From Loigolactobacillus bifermentans DSM 20003 (GTDB taxonomy: Bacteria; Bacillota; Bacilli; Lactobacillales; Lactobacillaceae), in assembly GCF_001434575.1 (NCBI RefSeq), contig NZ_AZDA01000090.1, positions 41,300-105,299 of the forward strand: a DNA stretch of 64,000 nt, given 5' to 3'. Numbering within the stretch: the stretch's first letter is position 1; every line of letters starts with the position of its first letter. Of this stretch, positions 52,736-61,547 are shown in pieces. The position numbers and the translations under genes are program-made. The notes under the pieces were generated by a model that worked only from the letters and a program-made list of their open reading frames with translations, was not told the DNA's origin and made no database searches.

Positions 52736-53039
52736 TGCTTATCATAAAGCGACCGAAAGTTGAATCACAAGTTGCTGAATTAGCCAACAAAAAATTGTGA
52801 CTACTGGCGGTATAAAACAAAATAAAATTTGCTTTACAGACAATTGCCCATATCATACTTAATAATTTTTCACCCAGTTACGTCAAAACAACGTCCTGCA
52901 AATGCACTACTTTCGCAACATAATTACACCGCACATCAACGCAATTCACGCTCAACCACTTGTAAATTACGCTCAAAACGCCATCAATAAACGACCAGCA
53001 CCTCCAAAACATAATCAATGCGCTGCGCCTTAATAACAA
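52736..53039. other. AT-rich non-coding stretch between the repeats
   Basis: There is no gene, T-box or terminator that I can support here. A 100-codon open frame (52878-53180) crosses into repeat copy 2 and has no ribosome site. Confidence 0.5.
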
Positions 53040-53204
53040 ATCGAAGCACCAGCCTAATGCAGCGGAGGGTGGCGGGGCCGTCAGTGGTGAAATTGTCGTT
53101 GGCGATTTATCGCTTACGACAAGGCCGAGCTTTGAAACCGGTGATTTCCCGGGTTCAAAGTCGTGCCCACCGCGTTCCACGGCCCCCGCTGCCCGCAGCG
53201 GAAT
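53040..53204 (+). repeat. Structured repeat element, copy 2 (plus orientation)
   Basis: This holds TTGTCGT..GCGATttATCGC..ACGACAA (around 53092-53122), then CTTTGAAACC/GGGTTCAAAG (around 53129-53159), then CGTTCCACGGCCCCCGC and CCGCTGcccgCAGCGG up to 53204. The same motif order as copy 1 but in the opposite direction. It ends 12 bp before the trpG stop. Confidence 0.7.
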
Positions 53205-53215
53205 GAATCTTTACG

Positions 53216-53806
53216 CTACCCCACCTTCGCTGCCGTTAACGCCAAAAAATTCTCAATGATTTGGCGGCCGGCTGCTGGGTCGGTCATGATGGATTCGGGG
53301 TGGAATTGGACGCCGTAGACTTGGTGAGCGTCGTCGGCGACGGCCATGATCTCGTCGTCGGCGGTTGTGGCGGTAATGGTCAAGTTTTGTCCCACCGGGT
53401 CAGCCGCTACTAACGAGTGGTAGCGGGCAACGGTGAATCGGTCCGGACAGTTGGCCAGGAGCACGTTAGCCTGGGTTTGCTGAATCGGCGAGGTTTTGCC
53501 GTGCATCAGCACTGGCGCGGCCACAATGTTGCCGCCGTAAACGTGGCAAATGGCTTGGTGCCCAAGGCACACGCCGAAAATCGGCTGTTCACCGGCTAAT
53601 TCGGCGACCACGGCTTCGGTAATGCCGGCGTCTTCAGGCCGACCTGGTCCTGGGGACAACACGATACCAGCCGGGTGCAAGGCCCGAACTTGGGCCACCG
53701 TTAGGTCGTCATTTTTCACCACGCGAATGGGTTGGTCGGTGAGTTGGCCGATCAGTTGGTATAAGTTATACGTAAAACTATCGTAATTATCAATCAGCAA
53801 CAACAT
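53216..53806 (-). CDS. trpG: Anthranilate synthase glutamine amidotransferase subunit
   Basis: The 196-residue class I amidotransferase has LIDNYDSFTYNL (about 4-15), SPGPGRPEDAG (about 51-61), the nucleophile in FGVCLGHQAI (about 76-85) and VQFHPESIMT (about 169-178). It could also serve PabB, but it overlaps trpE by 17 bp. Confidence 0.95.
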   Translation of the reverse strand: MLLLIDNYDSFTYNLYQLIGQLTDQPIRVVKNDDLTVAQVRALHPAGIVLSPGPGRPEDAGITEAVVAELAGEQPIFGVCLGHQAICHVYGGNIVAAPVLMHGKTSPIQQTQANVLLANCPDRFTVARYHSLVAADPVGQNLTITATTADDEIMAVADDAHQVYGVQFHPESIMTDPAAGRQIIENFLALTAAKVG

Positions 53807-55271
53807 TAGCGTTCAGCTCCTTATCCGTTGTGAGCAATGCGTTAACCACACTGCGGGCTTTATTGTTAAATTCTTGGTATTCCTGTTCAGGCAGGCTATC
53901 GGCCACAATGCCGGCGCCAGAGTGCACCACCAGCGTATCGCCTTGGCGGTAAGCCAGGCGAATGCCGATGCACATGTCCAGATCCGCGTTGTAGTCTAAA
54001 TAACCGAGGCAACCGCCGTACAAGCCGCGTTTGTTATTTTCCAGTTCGTCGATCAGTTGCATGGCGCGGACTTTCGGCGCACCAGACAGCGTGCCCGCTG
54101 GCATTAAGGCGTTGACAATGTCAATGGCCGATACGTCAGCGGCCACCTGGCTTTCGATGGTGGAGCCTAAATGCATCACGTTGGAAAATTTCAGCAATTG
54201 GCGCAATTGCGTGACTTGCACACTGCCAAATTGGCTGACGCGCCCGAGATCGTTGCGGCCCAGATCCACCAGCATGTTGTGTTCGGATTGCTCTTTGGGG
54301 CTGGTTTGCAGTTCGTTGGCAAATTTGGCTTCTTCGGCAGCATCTTTGCCACGGCGCCGGGTTCCGGCTAAGGGATAGGTGAACAGCTGAGTGCCTTGGC
54401 GGTTGACCAGCGTTTCAGGTGAGGCGCCAATGGCTTCAAAGTCGCCATGCTGGAAATAAAATTGATACGGCGACGGACTGCTTTTAAACAGCTGGGGTGC
54501 CGCGGCTAACAAGGATCCGGTCAGCGTGGCGTGCTGCGGATTGGAGAAAATCAGCTGAAAAATATCGCCGGCCACAATGTGCTGTTTGGCGGCCTCGACT
54601 TGTTTGGCAAAGGTGGGCAAATCAAATTGCAATTGTAACGGCGTGGTGATGGCAAAGGGATAACGTGGCGCAGGTTGGTCCAAAAGCCGGCGTAATTGGG
54701 CTTCCTGTTGGGCCAAAGCCGCCACTACGGCGTCGTAGCGTTGTTCAAAGTCCGCGCTAGGCACAATTTGGCTTAATGTGACAACTTGGGTGGCATGGTT
54801 GTAGGCCAACACTTGGTCCACCAACAAGAGGTCCACGTCGTTTAAGCCCAGCGGGTCGGCGCTATGGGGCTTTAGGGTGCGGTTGGGATATTGGGCGTAA
54901 TCGTAGGCAAAGTAGCCCACTAACCCGCCGGTAAAAGGTGGCAGGCCAGGCAACTTAGGCGTGCGCAAAGCCGCTAAACGTTGCTCCAACGCGGGTTGAA
55001 TGGCGGTTTCAGTTTGGGTGGTGCCGGCCGCCGTTTCGCTGGTCAGCACCCCGTTGCGGTAGGTTAAGGCTTCTTTGGGGTGCAGGCCTACAAAGGTGTA
55101 ACCGTCTTCGGTGGTTTTCGGTTTCCCCGTGAGCAAGTAGCAAGGTTCCCCGGCTTGGCGCAACACTTCGATCACGTGTAGTGGCTGAAAGTCGGTTAAG
55201 GTAAATTGGCGGATCACAGGCACCGCTGGATAGTGGGCGGCCAGTTCGGCGAGTTGGATTTTGGTTGGCAT
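53790..55271 (-). CDS. trpE: Anthranilate synthase component I
   Basis: The 493-residue chorismate enzyme has IFQLIFSNPQ (about 244), IGASPETLV (about 291), the ASP region PLAGTRRRG (about 310-318), HNMLVDLGRNDLG (about 338-350) and GTLSGAPK (about 401-408). The N-terminal Trp-binding motif LLES of many TrpE proteins reads LLTG here, so feedback by tryptophan may differ. ATG at 55271 follows AAAGGGG. A second Trp T-box controls it. Confidence 0.93.
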   Translation of the reverse strand: MPTKIQLAELAAHYPAVPVIRQFTLTDFQPLHVIEVLRQAGEPCYLLTGKPKTTEDGYTFVGLHPKEALTYRNGVLTSETAAGTTQTETAIQPALEQRLAALRTPKLPGLPPFTGGLVGYFAYDYAQYPNRTLKPHSADPLGLNDVDLLLVDQVLAYNHATQVVTLSQIVPSADFEQRYDAVVAALAQQEAQLRRLLDQPAPRYPFAITTPLQLQFDLPTFAKQVEAAKQHIVAGDIFQLIFSNPQHATLTGSLLAAAPQLFKSSPSPYQFYFQHGDFEAIGASPETLVNRQGTQLFTYPLAGTRRRGKDAAEEAKFANELQTSPKEQSEHNMLVDLGRNDLGRVSQFGSVQVTQLRQLLKFSNVMHLGSTIESQVAADVSAIDIVNALMPAGTLSGAPKVRAMQLIDELENNKRGLYGGCLGYLDYNADLDMCIGIRLAYRQGDTLVVHSGAGIVADSLPEQEYQEFNNKARSVVNALLTTDKELNANVVAD

Positions 55272-55307
55272 AACGCATAACCCCTTTATTTTTGAGTACA
55301 AAAAAAC

Positions 55308-55625
55308 CGCCCGTAACAAATGATGCTTGTTAAGGACGGAATTTTCCGCGGTGCCACCTTAATTGAGTACGCCAAAAAAGCCCGTACTCCAACTTAACAG
55401 AGGACGAACATCCCCCTGACAACTGACGTATGTCTGTACGTTTCCCCGTACTCATCGCTTTTCGAGGGAACCCTCGCTGGTCCATTTAATCGTTTGCGTT
55501 CGACTGCCATTCTCAGCACCGGCAGCTCTCTGGGCGTGCACCACGATCTTGATCTCCAGCTCATTGGTTTGTTGGACGATTAATTTGTTATGGCTTAGCT
55601 TAAATAGTTCGGCTCAGATTGTCAA
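55308..55625 (-). promoter_or_regulatory. T-box riboswitch (Trp specifier) upstream of trpEG
   Basis: Near-identical to the leader of trpD over most of its length. Specifier TGG is the complement of 55482-55484, the T-box core AAGGTGGCACCGCGG is near 55347-55361, and the terminator CCGTCCTTAACAA/TTGTTACGGGCGG has a U run at 55308-55315. TTGACA at 55620-55625 is the likely -35; the -10 is weak. Confidence 0.92.
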
Positions 55626-55701
55626 CTATTTTTTCATTCTTTTTAATTGGTCTAGGTTAATTTTCAATCGTGTAACGGCCTTAGTGGTTTTTAATTTGGA
55701 A

Positions 55702-55730
55702 TTGGTATTTGTTTAAGAAAGCGCTATAAT
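55702..55730 (+). promoter_or_regulatory. Promoter of fbp
   Basis: TTGGTA (55702-55707), 17-nt spacer, TATAAT (55725-55730), 65 bp before the ATG. Confidence 0.7.
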
Positions 55731-55795
55731 CAAGTTATCTTGACGCCAAATAAACGTCAAAATAGTATCTAAAAACCTGAGGAGGTTTCATCTCT

Positions 55796-57730
55796 ATGTG
55801 TGAAAATGAGGCCACGCTGCTTCGGAAAAAATTTCCAACGAAAACGGCTCTGGCAACCGAGATCATTAATTTACAAGCTATTTTAAGCTTACCTAAAAGT
55901 ACGGAAGCCTTCTTAAGCGATGTGCATGGTGAATACGATGCTTTTCAGCACGTGCTTCGCAACGGTTCAGGGAATGTTAAGCTCAAGATCCAGGACTTAT
56001 TTGCCGGTCGCATGACCGAACAATCCATCAGTCATTTTGCCTTCTTGATCTACTATCCATCTGAACGCCTGAAGGTCATTCGGCAACGTTATCAACATCA
56101 CAACGATTTATGCCAATGGTACTTGGATACGTTCCAACGTTTGATCGAATTACTGCATTTTGTGTCCACCAAGTACACCCGTTCCAAGCTGCGTAAGGCG
56201 TTGTCACCGAAGTTTGCTTACATCACTGAGGAACTGCTTTACGCCGATAACAATAATTCGGATAAGCTCCAGTATTATCAACAGATCACCGAAAACATTA
56301 TTAGTCTTGGTCAAGCCGATGCGTTTATTATTTCCACCTGCCACAGTATTCAACGGCTGGTGGTGGACCATTTACATATGGTCGGGGACATTTATGATCG
56401 GGGTCCACACCCTGAAAAAATTGTGGAACGCTTAATGCGCTACCACTCGTTGGACATTCAGTGGGGCAACCACGACATTTTATGGCTGGGGGCCGTTTCT
56501 GGTTCCCAGTTGTGCTTGGCGAATTTACTGCGGATCTGCGCCCGTTACAATAATTTAAGCATTATTGAAGACGCTTACGGCATTAATTTGCGCCATTTGG
56601 CTTTGTTTGCGGCGGCACACTATCAAGATAATCCGGCGTTTCGGCCCCATATGATGCGCTCGGAAAAGCCGTTAACGGCGCCGGAACAGTTGCAGATCAC
56701 CCAGATCCAGCAGGCCATTAGTATCATTCAGTTTAAGCTGGAAGGGCAAGCGATTGCCCGCCGCCCTGAATTTAACATGGCCCACCGCGCCTTGCTGGAC
56801 AAAATTGATTACAAGAAAAACACCATTGACTTAGCGGGCAAAACCTATAAGCTCACCAATCCTTGTTTCCAAACCATTGACCCGGCCAAGCCTTATGAAC
56901 TGTTACCAGAAGAACGCCTGCTCATCGACCAACTCAGTGAAGCCTTTCAAAACAGCGACAAGTTGCACCAACACATGGCGTTTCTCATGGAAAAAGGCCA
57001 CATGTATTTGGCGTACAACGGTAATTTGTTGTTCCACGGCTGTATGCCAGTGGACGCCAAAGGCAACTTTGAAGGCTTACAAATCGACGGCAAAACCTAC
57101 GTCGGCAAGGAATTGCTCAGCGCGTTTGAAGACAATTTGCGCCAAAGTTTTGCGGAACCGAAAGCCAAAACCGACTTGGCCACTGATCTGTTGTGGTACT
57201 TGTGGACTGGCCCGCGGTCCCCGCTATTTGGGAAGCACGAAATGACGACTTTTGAACGTTATTTTGTCACGGACAAAGATACCCATTTTGAAAAGCCCAA
57301 CGCCTATTATCACTTGCGCCAACAGCGCTGGTTTGTTGAAAAATTACTCACTGAATTTGGCTTGGACCCCGATAACGGGCACGTGATCAATGGCCATACC
57401 CCGGTTAAGAAAGGCCAAAGCCCGATCATGGCCGAAACCAAAATGTTGGTGATTGACGGCGGCTTCTCCAAGCCTTACCATGCCACCACTGGTATCGGCG
57501 GGTATACCCTGCTGTTTAATTCCTACGGCATGCAACTGGTGACACACCAACCATTTACATCACGCGACGACGCCATTGCCAATATGACCGACATTATTTC
57601 CACCAAACGGGTGATCGATCAAGTGGTGCAGCGCAAACGCGTGGCGCAAACGGATATTGGCGCGCAATTGCAGCATCAAGTCACTTTACTCAAAAATTTA
57701 TTGGCTGAAGCTACTGAATCAAACGGTTAA
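55796..57730 (+). CDS. fbp: Fructose-1,6-bisphosphatase, class III
   Basis: The 644-residue gluconeogenic phosphatase belongs to the Firmicutes class III family of calcineurin-like enzymes. Metal ligands are visible in LSDVHGEYDAF (about 40-50), GDIYDRGPHPEK (about 198-209), QWGNHDILWLG (about 222-232) and NGHTPVKKG (about 532-540). Length is typical. AGGAGG lies before ATG. Monocistronic with its own promoter and terminator. Confidence 0.95.
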   Translation: MCENEATLLRKKFPTKTALATEIINLQAILSLPKSTEAFLSDVHGEYDAFQHVLRNGSGNVKLKIQDLFAGRMTEQSISHFAFLIYYPSERLKVIRQRYQHHNDLCQWYLDTFQRLIELLHFVSTKYTRSKLRKALSPKFAYITEELLYADNNNSDKLQYYQQITENIISLGQADAFIISTCHSIQRLVVDHLHMVGDIYDRGPHPEKIVERLMRYHSLDIQWGNHDILWLGAVSGSQLCLANLLRICARYNNLSIIEDAYGINLRHLALFAAAHYQDNPAFRPHMMRSEKPLTAPEQLQITQIQQAISIIQFKLEGQAIARRPEFNMAHRALLDKIDYKKNTIDLAGKTYKLTNPCFQTIDPAKPYELLPEERLLIDQLSEAFQNSDKLHQHMAFLMEKGHMYLAYNGNLLFHGCMPVDAKGNFEGLQIDGKTYVGKELLSAFEDNLRQSFAEPKAKTDLATDLLWYLWTGPRSPLFGKHEMTTFERYFVTDKDTHFEKPNAYYHLRQQRWFVEKLLTEFGLDPDNGHVINGHTPVKKGQSPIMAETKMLVIDGGFSKPYHATTGIGGYTLLFNSYGMQLVTHQPFTSRDDAIANMTDIISTKRVIDQVVQRKRVAQTDIGAQLQHQVTLLKNLLAEATESNG

Positions 57731-57733
57731 GCA

Positions 57734-57762
57734 CTGATTTAAGTCATAAAATTCAGTTTTTA
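57734..57762 (+). terminator. Likely terminator of fbp
   Basis: ACTGATTT...AAATTCAGT with a short T run; the stem is imperfect. Confidence 0.55.
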
Positions 57763-57849
57763 ATCAAAATAAGCATATACAGTCTCTGTTATTAGGAATA
57801 AAATAAAGTGACACCTTTTCTTGTCTAAGTGTAGAAATGGGGACTTGCT

Positions 57850-59397
57850 TTGAACTATGAAGAAATTTTATTGACCAAAACAGATGATACGTTCTACCGT
57901 TTTTATAAATTATTAGACAGCACAGAACCCGATACTTATACCGTTAATGAGCTGGCACGACGGGCAGGGCTGTCTTATCAAAAGACTTACAATATGGTAC
58001 AGGCCATCAACCGGCAAGTGCAACAATTTTCAACTGAGCAGCAACGGATCTTAACACCCCATGGTGGTATCGATACCCGCCAGTTGAAAGTGTCGCTGGA
58101 CTGGTATCGGTTTCAACTGATTAGTCGCAATTTACCGTATAAAATTTTGTATTATTTATTAACTAACCCAGCACCAACATTAGAAAATTTTAGTCAAACA
58201 TTAAACATCAGCCAGTCGACGATTTTTCGTAAACTGAAACCGCTCACGCAATTTTTAAAGCGGTTTAACGTGCGCCTCCACTATAAAACCTTGTCGTTAA
58301 CCGGCGACGAGCGCTACATTCGGCTGGTATTGTACTATATTTTCCATTTAGCTGCCCGGCACCAGTCCATTCAGATCTTCCCCGAAGCCTTGCAACAGCG
58401 GGTACAGGCTGTGCAAGCGTTGGCCAACGAAAAGATCCGTTTGTTTACGGAAGTTCGGGAACGGCTGGACATGGACATGGTCACCGCCGTGTTTTTACTG
58501 CGGCAAGATCAAGGCCATTTTGTCCCCGATGATCCGCGCTACAACGTGCTGCTTGATGACAATCCAAATTACCAAATGGATGTGTTAAAGGCACTGCAAC
58601 CTGCCACGCTAAGCGCTGATGACCTGATCGGCGAATTGCACTTTGGCTTTTTTGTGCTGAATTACCCGCCACTTTTTCGTGATGCCGATAGCGCCTTTTT
58701 GCAACAACATTTGGCCTATTTCCAGCGTCAAAATAATTTGATCTGGCGGTTTTGTACCGATCTGTTAGCAGCTGTGCAGCACGCCTGTTTTAACGACCGG
58801 GTCAATTTGGCCCAGGATCGGGTGCTGTTTGGTAATTTGCTAAATGCCGCCCTGGGGTATTATGTGTTGCAAGGCCCTTTTATGCTGTTACAGGAAGAAA
58901 ATTCGGATGGCGTGTTTAAAGCTTATGGTAAAAATCAATTATACCGCGCCATCGATTGCTATTTTGCGCAATTACCACCGGCTTTTCGCGCGTTTCGCAA
59001 GGTTGCGCCAGCGTTGACCAAGGCCATTTACCTGTTGCTGATCCGGCAGTATATTGGCAACAACCCGCAGTTTCAGTTGCGCATTGGCTTGGATATTCAC
59101 GCCAGCAATTATATTTACCAAGATTTCGCCGAGTTTTTAGATGGCATGCCCTATTTTAAGGTGCACCCTTATACCTCGGAACAAGCCGCGCATGACGACG
59201 TGGTGATCACCACCTCCGCGTCCTTGTACCGCCAAAATTTGGCCACTCAGCGCTATTTCTTTTTTACGCTAGACGATCCAGCCAGCTTTGTGGCCCTTTA
59301 CGCCAAGCTGTATCAGTATTACGGCAAGCACATTATGACCTTGCGCCGGATGCAGACCCTGCCGTTTACTGATGAAGAACTGGCTGAACTTTATTAA
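57850..59397 (+). CDS. Mga-like helix-turn-helix regulator
   Basis: The 515-residue protein has two N-terminal HTH segments: VNELARRAGLSYQKTYNMVQ (about 33-52) and FSQTLNISQSTIFRKLKPL (about 115-133), as in Mga/AtxA-type regulators. The rest is long and helical, and the C-terminus resembles an EIIB-like lobe (DDVVITTSASL). It may sense sugar status through PTS phosphorylation, known for the family, but no target is evident. Start TTG at 57850 is weakly supported. Confidence 0.75.
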   Translation: MNYEEILLTKTDDTFYRFYKLLDSTEPDTYTVNELARRAGLSYQKTYNMVQAINRQVQQFSTEQQRILTPHGGIDTRQLKVSLDWYRFQLISRNLPYKILYYLLTNPAPTLENFSQTLNISQSTIFRKLKPLTQFLKRFNVRLHYKTLSLTGDERYIRLVLYYIFHLAARHQSIQIFPEALQQRVQAVQALANEKIRLFTEVRERLDMDMVTAVFLLRQDQGHFVPDDPRYNVLLDDNPNYQMDVLKALQPATLSADDLIGELHFGFFVLNYPPLFRDADSAFLQQHLAYFQRQNNLIWRFCTDLLAAVQHACFNDRVNLAQDRVLFGNLLNAALGYYVLQGPFMLLQEENSDGVFKAYGKNQLYRAIDCYFAQLPPAFRAFRKVAPALTKAIYLLLIRQYIGNNPQFQLRIGLDIHASNYIYQDFAEFLDGMPYFKVHPYTSEQAAHDDVVITTSASLYRQNLATQRYFFFTLDDPASFVALYAKLYQYYGKHIMTLRRMQTLPFTDEELAELY

Positions 59398-59404
59398 GCA
59401 TGCT

Positions 59405-59447
59405 AAAAACGCCGATTACTTGCACAAGGCTGGTGATCGGCGTTTTT
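59405..59447 (+). terminator. Terminator after the Mga-like gene
   Basis: AAAAACGCCGAT...ATCGGCGTTTTT. Confidence 0.85.
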
Positions 59448-59586
59448 GCAGCGCCAGCAGATTTTCACAACAACTGACTTTGCTTCCCGCGGCTTTCCTG
59501 TTAAGCTGGAATTAATTTGATTTGAAGCTTATCCTAATCGTTGCTGGCCTTAAACACCATCAACTACGATTTCAACTATTCTATCT

Positions 59587-59790
59587 CTAAGGAGTGCCAT
59601 GTTTCTGGTGTGACGGTCTTCGTCCACCAGAATGGACAACCAGCGAAAACAAAACCTTTGCGGAGCAAAGATACCCTAGTGCACTTAGCTGGTGCCATGT
59701 TTCTTGCGGTGCGGTTTTCCGCCACAAGAATGGACAACGACGGCAATCCGCGATTTGCGTTGGCAAATCAACTACTTTATCTCTAAGGAG
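59587..59790 (+). repeat. Tandem hairpin element with duplicated ribosome site, upstream of the HAD gene
   Basis: Two related units begin GTGCCATGTTTCT (59595 and 59692), form a hairpin (CTGGTG/CACCAG; CTTGCGG/CCACAAG), share AATGGACAAC and carry a second small hairpin (CTTTGCggaGCAAAG; GATTTGCgttgGCAAATC). The ribosome site TATCTCTAAGGAG occurs before the first unit (59582-59594) and after the second (59778-59790). Same plan as the element at 30.8 kb. Confidence 0.75.
59697..59786 (+). CDS. Putative 29-residue leader ORF ahead of the HAD gene
   Basis: ATG at 59697 opens MFLAVRFSATRMDNDGNPRF and then ALANQLLYL, ending in TAA (59784-59786) that overlaps the AAGGAG of the HAD gene. The first unit's copy (ATG 59599) is broken by TGA after four codons but otherwise keeps a similar R-S-TRMDN pattern. 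Expression is unproven. Confidence 0.35.
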   Translation: MFLAVRFSATRMDNDGNPRFALANQLLYL

Positions 59791-59797
59791 TTTTTCG

Positions 59798-60607
59798 ATG
59801 CAACCTAAACTCATTGCGCTGGACCTTGATGGCACCTTGTTAAATGGCAAGGAAAAAATTAGTCAGCGCACCAAGCGGGTGTTGGCGGCGGCCCAGCGTG
59901 CTGGGCACCATGTGGTGATTGCCACTGGGCGGCCGGACAACATTAGTGAACGTTATTACGATCAGTTGCACTTAACCACGCCGATGATCAATTTTAACGG
60001 CGCCTTGATCCATCGGCCGCACCAGCATTGGGCTGGGGAGCGGCAGTTGACCATTCACCGGCAAACGGCGTTGGCTTTGTTGCAGCTGCGGCAGGCGTTT
60101 CCGATTCGTGCGGTGGTGGCGGAAGGCAAACAGTTGTTACTGCCGGACCGGCCGGTAGCGCATTTGCCTTTTTTCCCGAGCATGCGACATCCCCGGGCTT
60201 TACTGGCGCAAGAAACCTTGCGGCGGGATCCGATTTCCATGACTTTTTTCATTCAGGCCAAAACCTTGCCAGCGTTGCAACAGGCGATTCAAACACAGTT
60301 TCCTGAAGTAGCCGTTCAAACTTGGGGGGCTTGGAGTGGCGACAATACGGCGTTGGAAGTGATCCAGCAAGCCACCAACAAGGCCAGTGCGTTGGACCAT
60401 ATTTTGCCGCAATTCGGCTTAACCCAGCGGGACGTGATCGCATTTGGCGATGATGACAACGACGCTGAAATGCTGACGGCAGCTGGGTTAGGCATTGCCA
60501 TGGCTAACGCCAAGCCGCAGATCCAAGCGCTGGCAGGCCACACCACCCGGCACGCCAATCAAGCCGATGGCGTCGCGCGTTTTCTCGCGCGCTATTTGGC
60601 GTTATAA
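59798..60607 (+). CDS. Cof-type HAD phosphatase
   Basis: The 269-residue sugar-phosphatase-like protein has motif I LDLDGTLLN (about 8-16), motif II ATGRP (about 42-46), motif III lysine in ASALDHI/KASALDH (about 193) and motif IV GDDDNDAEML (about 213-222). Class IIB cap. ATG at 59798 follows AAGGAG; the longer frame from 59594 is the repeat element. The next gene starts at its stop. Confidence 0.93.
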   Translation: MQPKLIALDLDGTLLNGKEKISQRTKRVLAAAQRAGHHVVIATGRPDNISERYYDQLHLTTPMINFNGALIHRPHQHWAGERQLTIHRQTALALLQLRQAFPIRAVVAEGKQLLLPDRPVAHLPFFPSMRHPRALLAQETLRRDPISMTFFIQAKTLPALQQAIQTQFPEVAVQTWGAWSGDNTALEVIQQATNKASALDHILPQFGLTQRDVIAFGDDDNDAEMLTAAGLGIAMANAKPQIQALAGHTTRHANQADGVARFLARYLAL

Positions 60608-60639
60608 TGAAGCTACTTTCAAAAAAAGAGGCGCGATCC

Positions 60640-61188
60640 ATGTCAACCTTAGACCAATATTCACTGCTCAACACGCCGCACTATCAGTTGCGGTTTTTAA
60701 ATACCGTTCCGGCGCAAGGGGTCCACGCTTTGCGTCACAGTGCCACGGTGGCTGCGGCTTCAGGGCGCACCCGTGATGACACGCTGGAACAAACCATTGC
60801 CTACATCATTAAAATGATGACTGGCGTCAGCCAAGGCGACTTTTTAACTTGGGGCATTATGACGCAAGCCGACGACACCTTTGTGGGCCTGGTTCAGCTG
60901 TGGAATTTTGAAGCCCATGAAAAAAGCGTTGAAGTCGGGTATGAAATTCTACCGGACTGGCAACGCCATGGGGTGATGACTGAAGTGCTTACCAGCCTCA
61001 GTCAATTTGTGTTTCATGACTTAAATGAAACGCGTTTAAATGCCGTCACCGCCATTAACAACGTGCCATCACGGGCGTTGTTAACGCGGCTAGGCTTTGA
61101 CCTGGACCTGGATTTTCGGGCGATCACCTATAGTTATCCCGAGCCCACCGAGCTGGTGCGCTATTTTATCACCGCGCCGCTGGCTTAG
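60640..61188 (+). CDS. GNAT-family N-acetyltransferase (RimJ/RimL type)
   Basis: The 182-residue protein has an acetyl-CoA motif near EVGYEILPDWQRHGVMTEVL (about 107-126) and NNVPSRALLTRLGF (about 145-158), typical of RimJ/RimL-like acetyltransferases. ATG at 60640 follows AGAGGCG; an earlier in-frame ATG at 60607 overlaps the HAD stop. It overlaps the next convergent gene by 4 bp. Substrate unknown. Confidence 0.83.
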   Translation: MSTLDQYSLLNTPHYQLRFLNTVPAQGVHALRHSATVAAASGRTRDDTLEQTIAYIIKMMTGVSQGDFLTWGIMTQADDTFVGLVQLWNFEAHEKSVEVGYEILPDWQRHGVMTEVLTSLSQFVFHDLNETRLNAVTAINNVPSRALLTRLGFDLDLDFRAITYSYPEPTELVRYFITAPLA

Positions 61189-61490
61189 GCCACGCTTTCT
61201 AAAAACACTTGGTAATCCAGTTGTTGGCGCTCATTTTCGGCCACAAAGGTCAAAGTCATTTGCGCCTGGGCTAAGTCGGTGTTCGGCTTGATCTGGTAGA
61301 AGCACTGCCATTCGCCTGGGTGCGCCTGTTCAAATTGTTGCGCCCAACTTTGGTAATCTTCTTCCATTAAAACCAGTTGCTGCTTAAAATCGGCGGCATA
61401 TGGTGTTAACACCAACATGCCGACAAAAAACAGCACCTGACCGAATTGCAATCTTTTAAAATAAGCCGTTGAAGTAATCTCAAGTTGCAT
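61185..61490 (-). CDS. Hypothetical protein with one hydrophobic segment
   Basis: The 101-residue protein starts MQLEITSTAYFKRLQFG, has a hydrophobic stretch about 17-32 (VLFFVGMLVLTPYAAD) and then a mixed domain. It may be exported or anchored. I do not recognise the family. ATG at 61490 follows AGAAAGCAGG. It follows the paaX-like gene by 57 bp, perhaps in one transcript. Confidence 0.5.
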   Translation of the reverse strand: MQLEITSTAYFKRLQFGQVLFFVGMLVLTPYAADFKQQLVLMEEDYQSWAQQFEQAHPGEWQCFYQIKPNTDLAQAQMTLTFVAENERQQLDYQVFLESVA

Positions 61491-61547
61491 GCGTGACCTG
61501 CTTTCTAGCACCTTTGGCCTTTTTGGTCACAGGTGCTTTTTCAGTTG

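Noticed and set aside
52878..53180. 100-codon open frame between the trp blocks
   Set aside because: It crosses into repeat copy 2, lacks a ribosome site and shows no conserved pattern.
52106..55625. The two near-identical Trp leaders as a CRISPR-like or insertion repeat
   Set aside because: Both hold a complete T-box core, specifier and terminator and stand directly before trp genes, so they are regulatory leaders.
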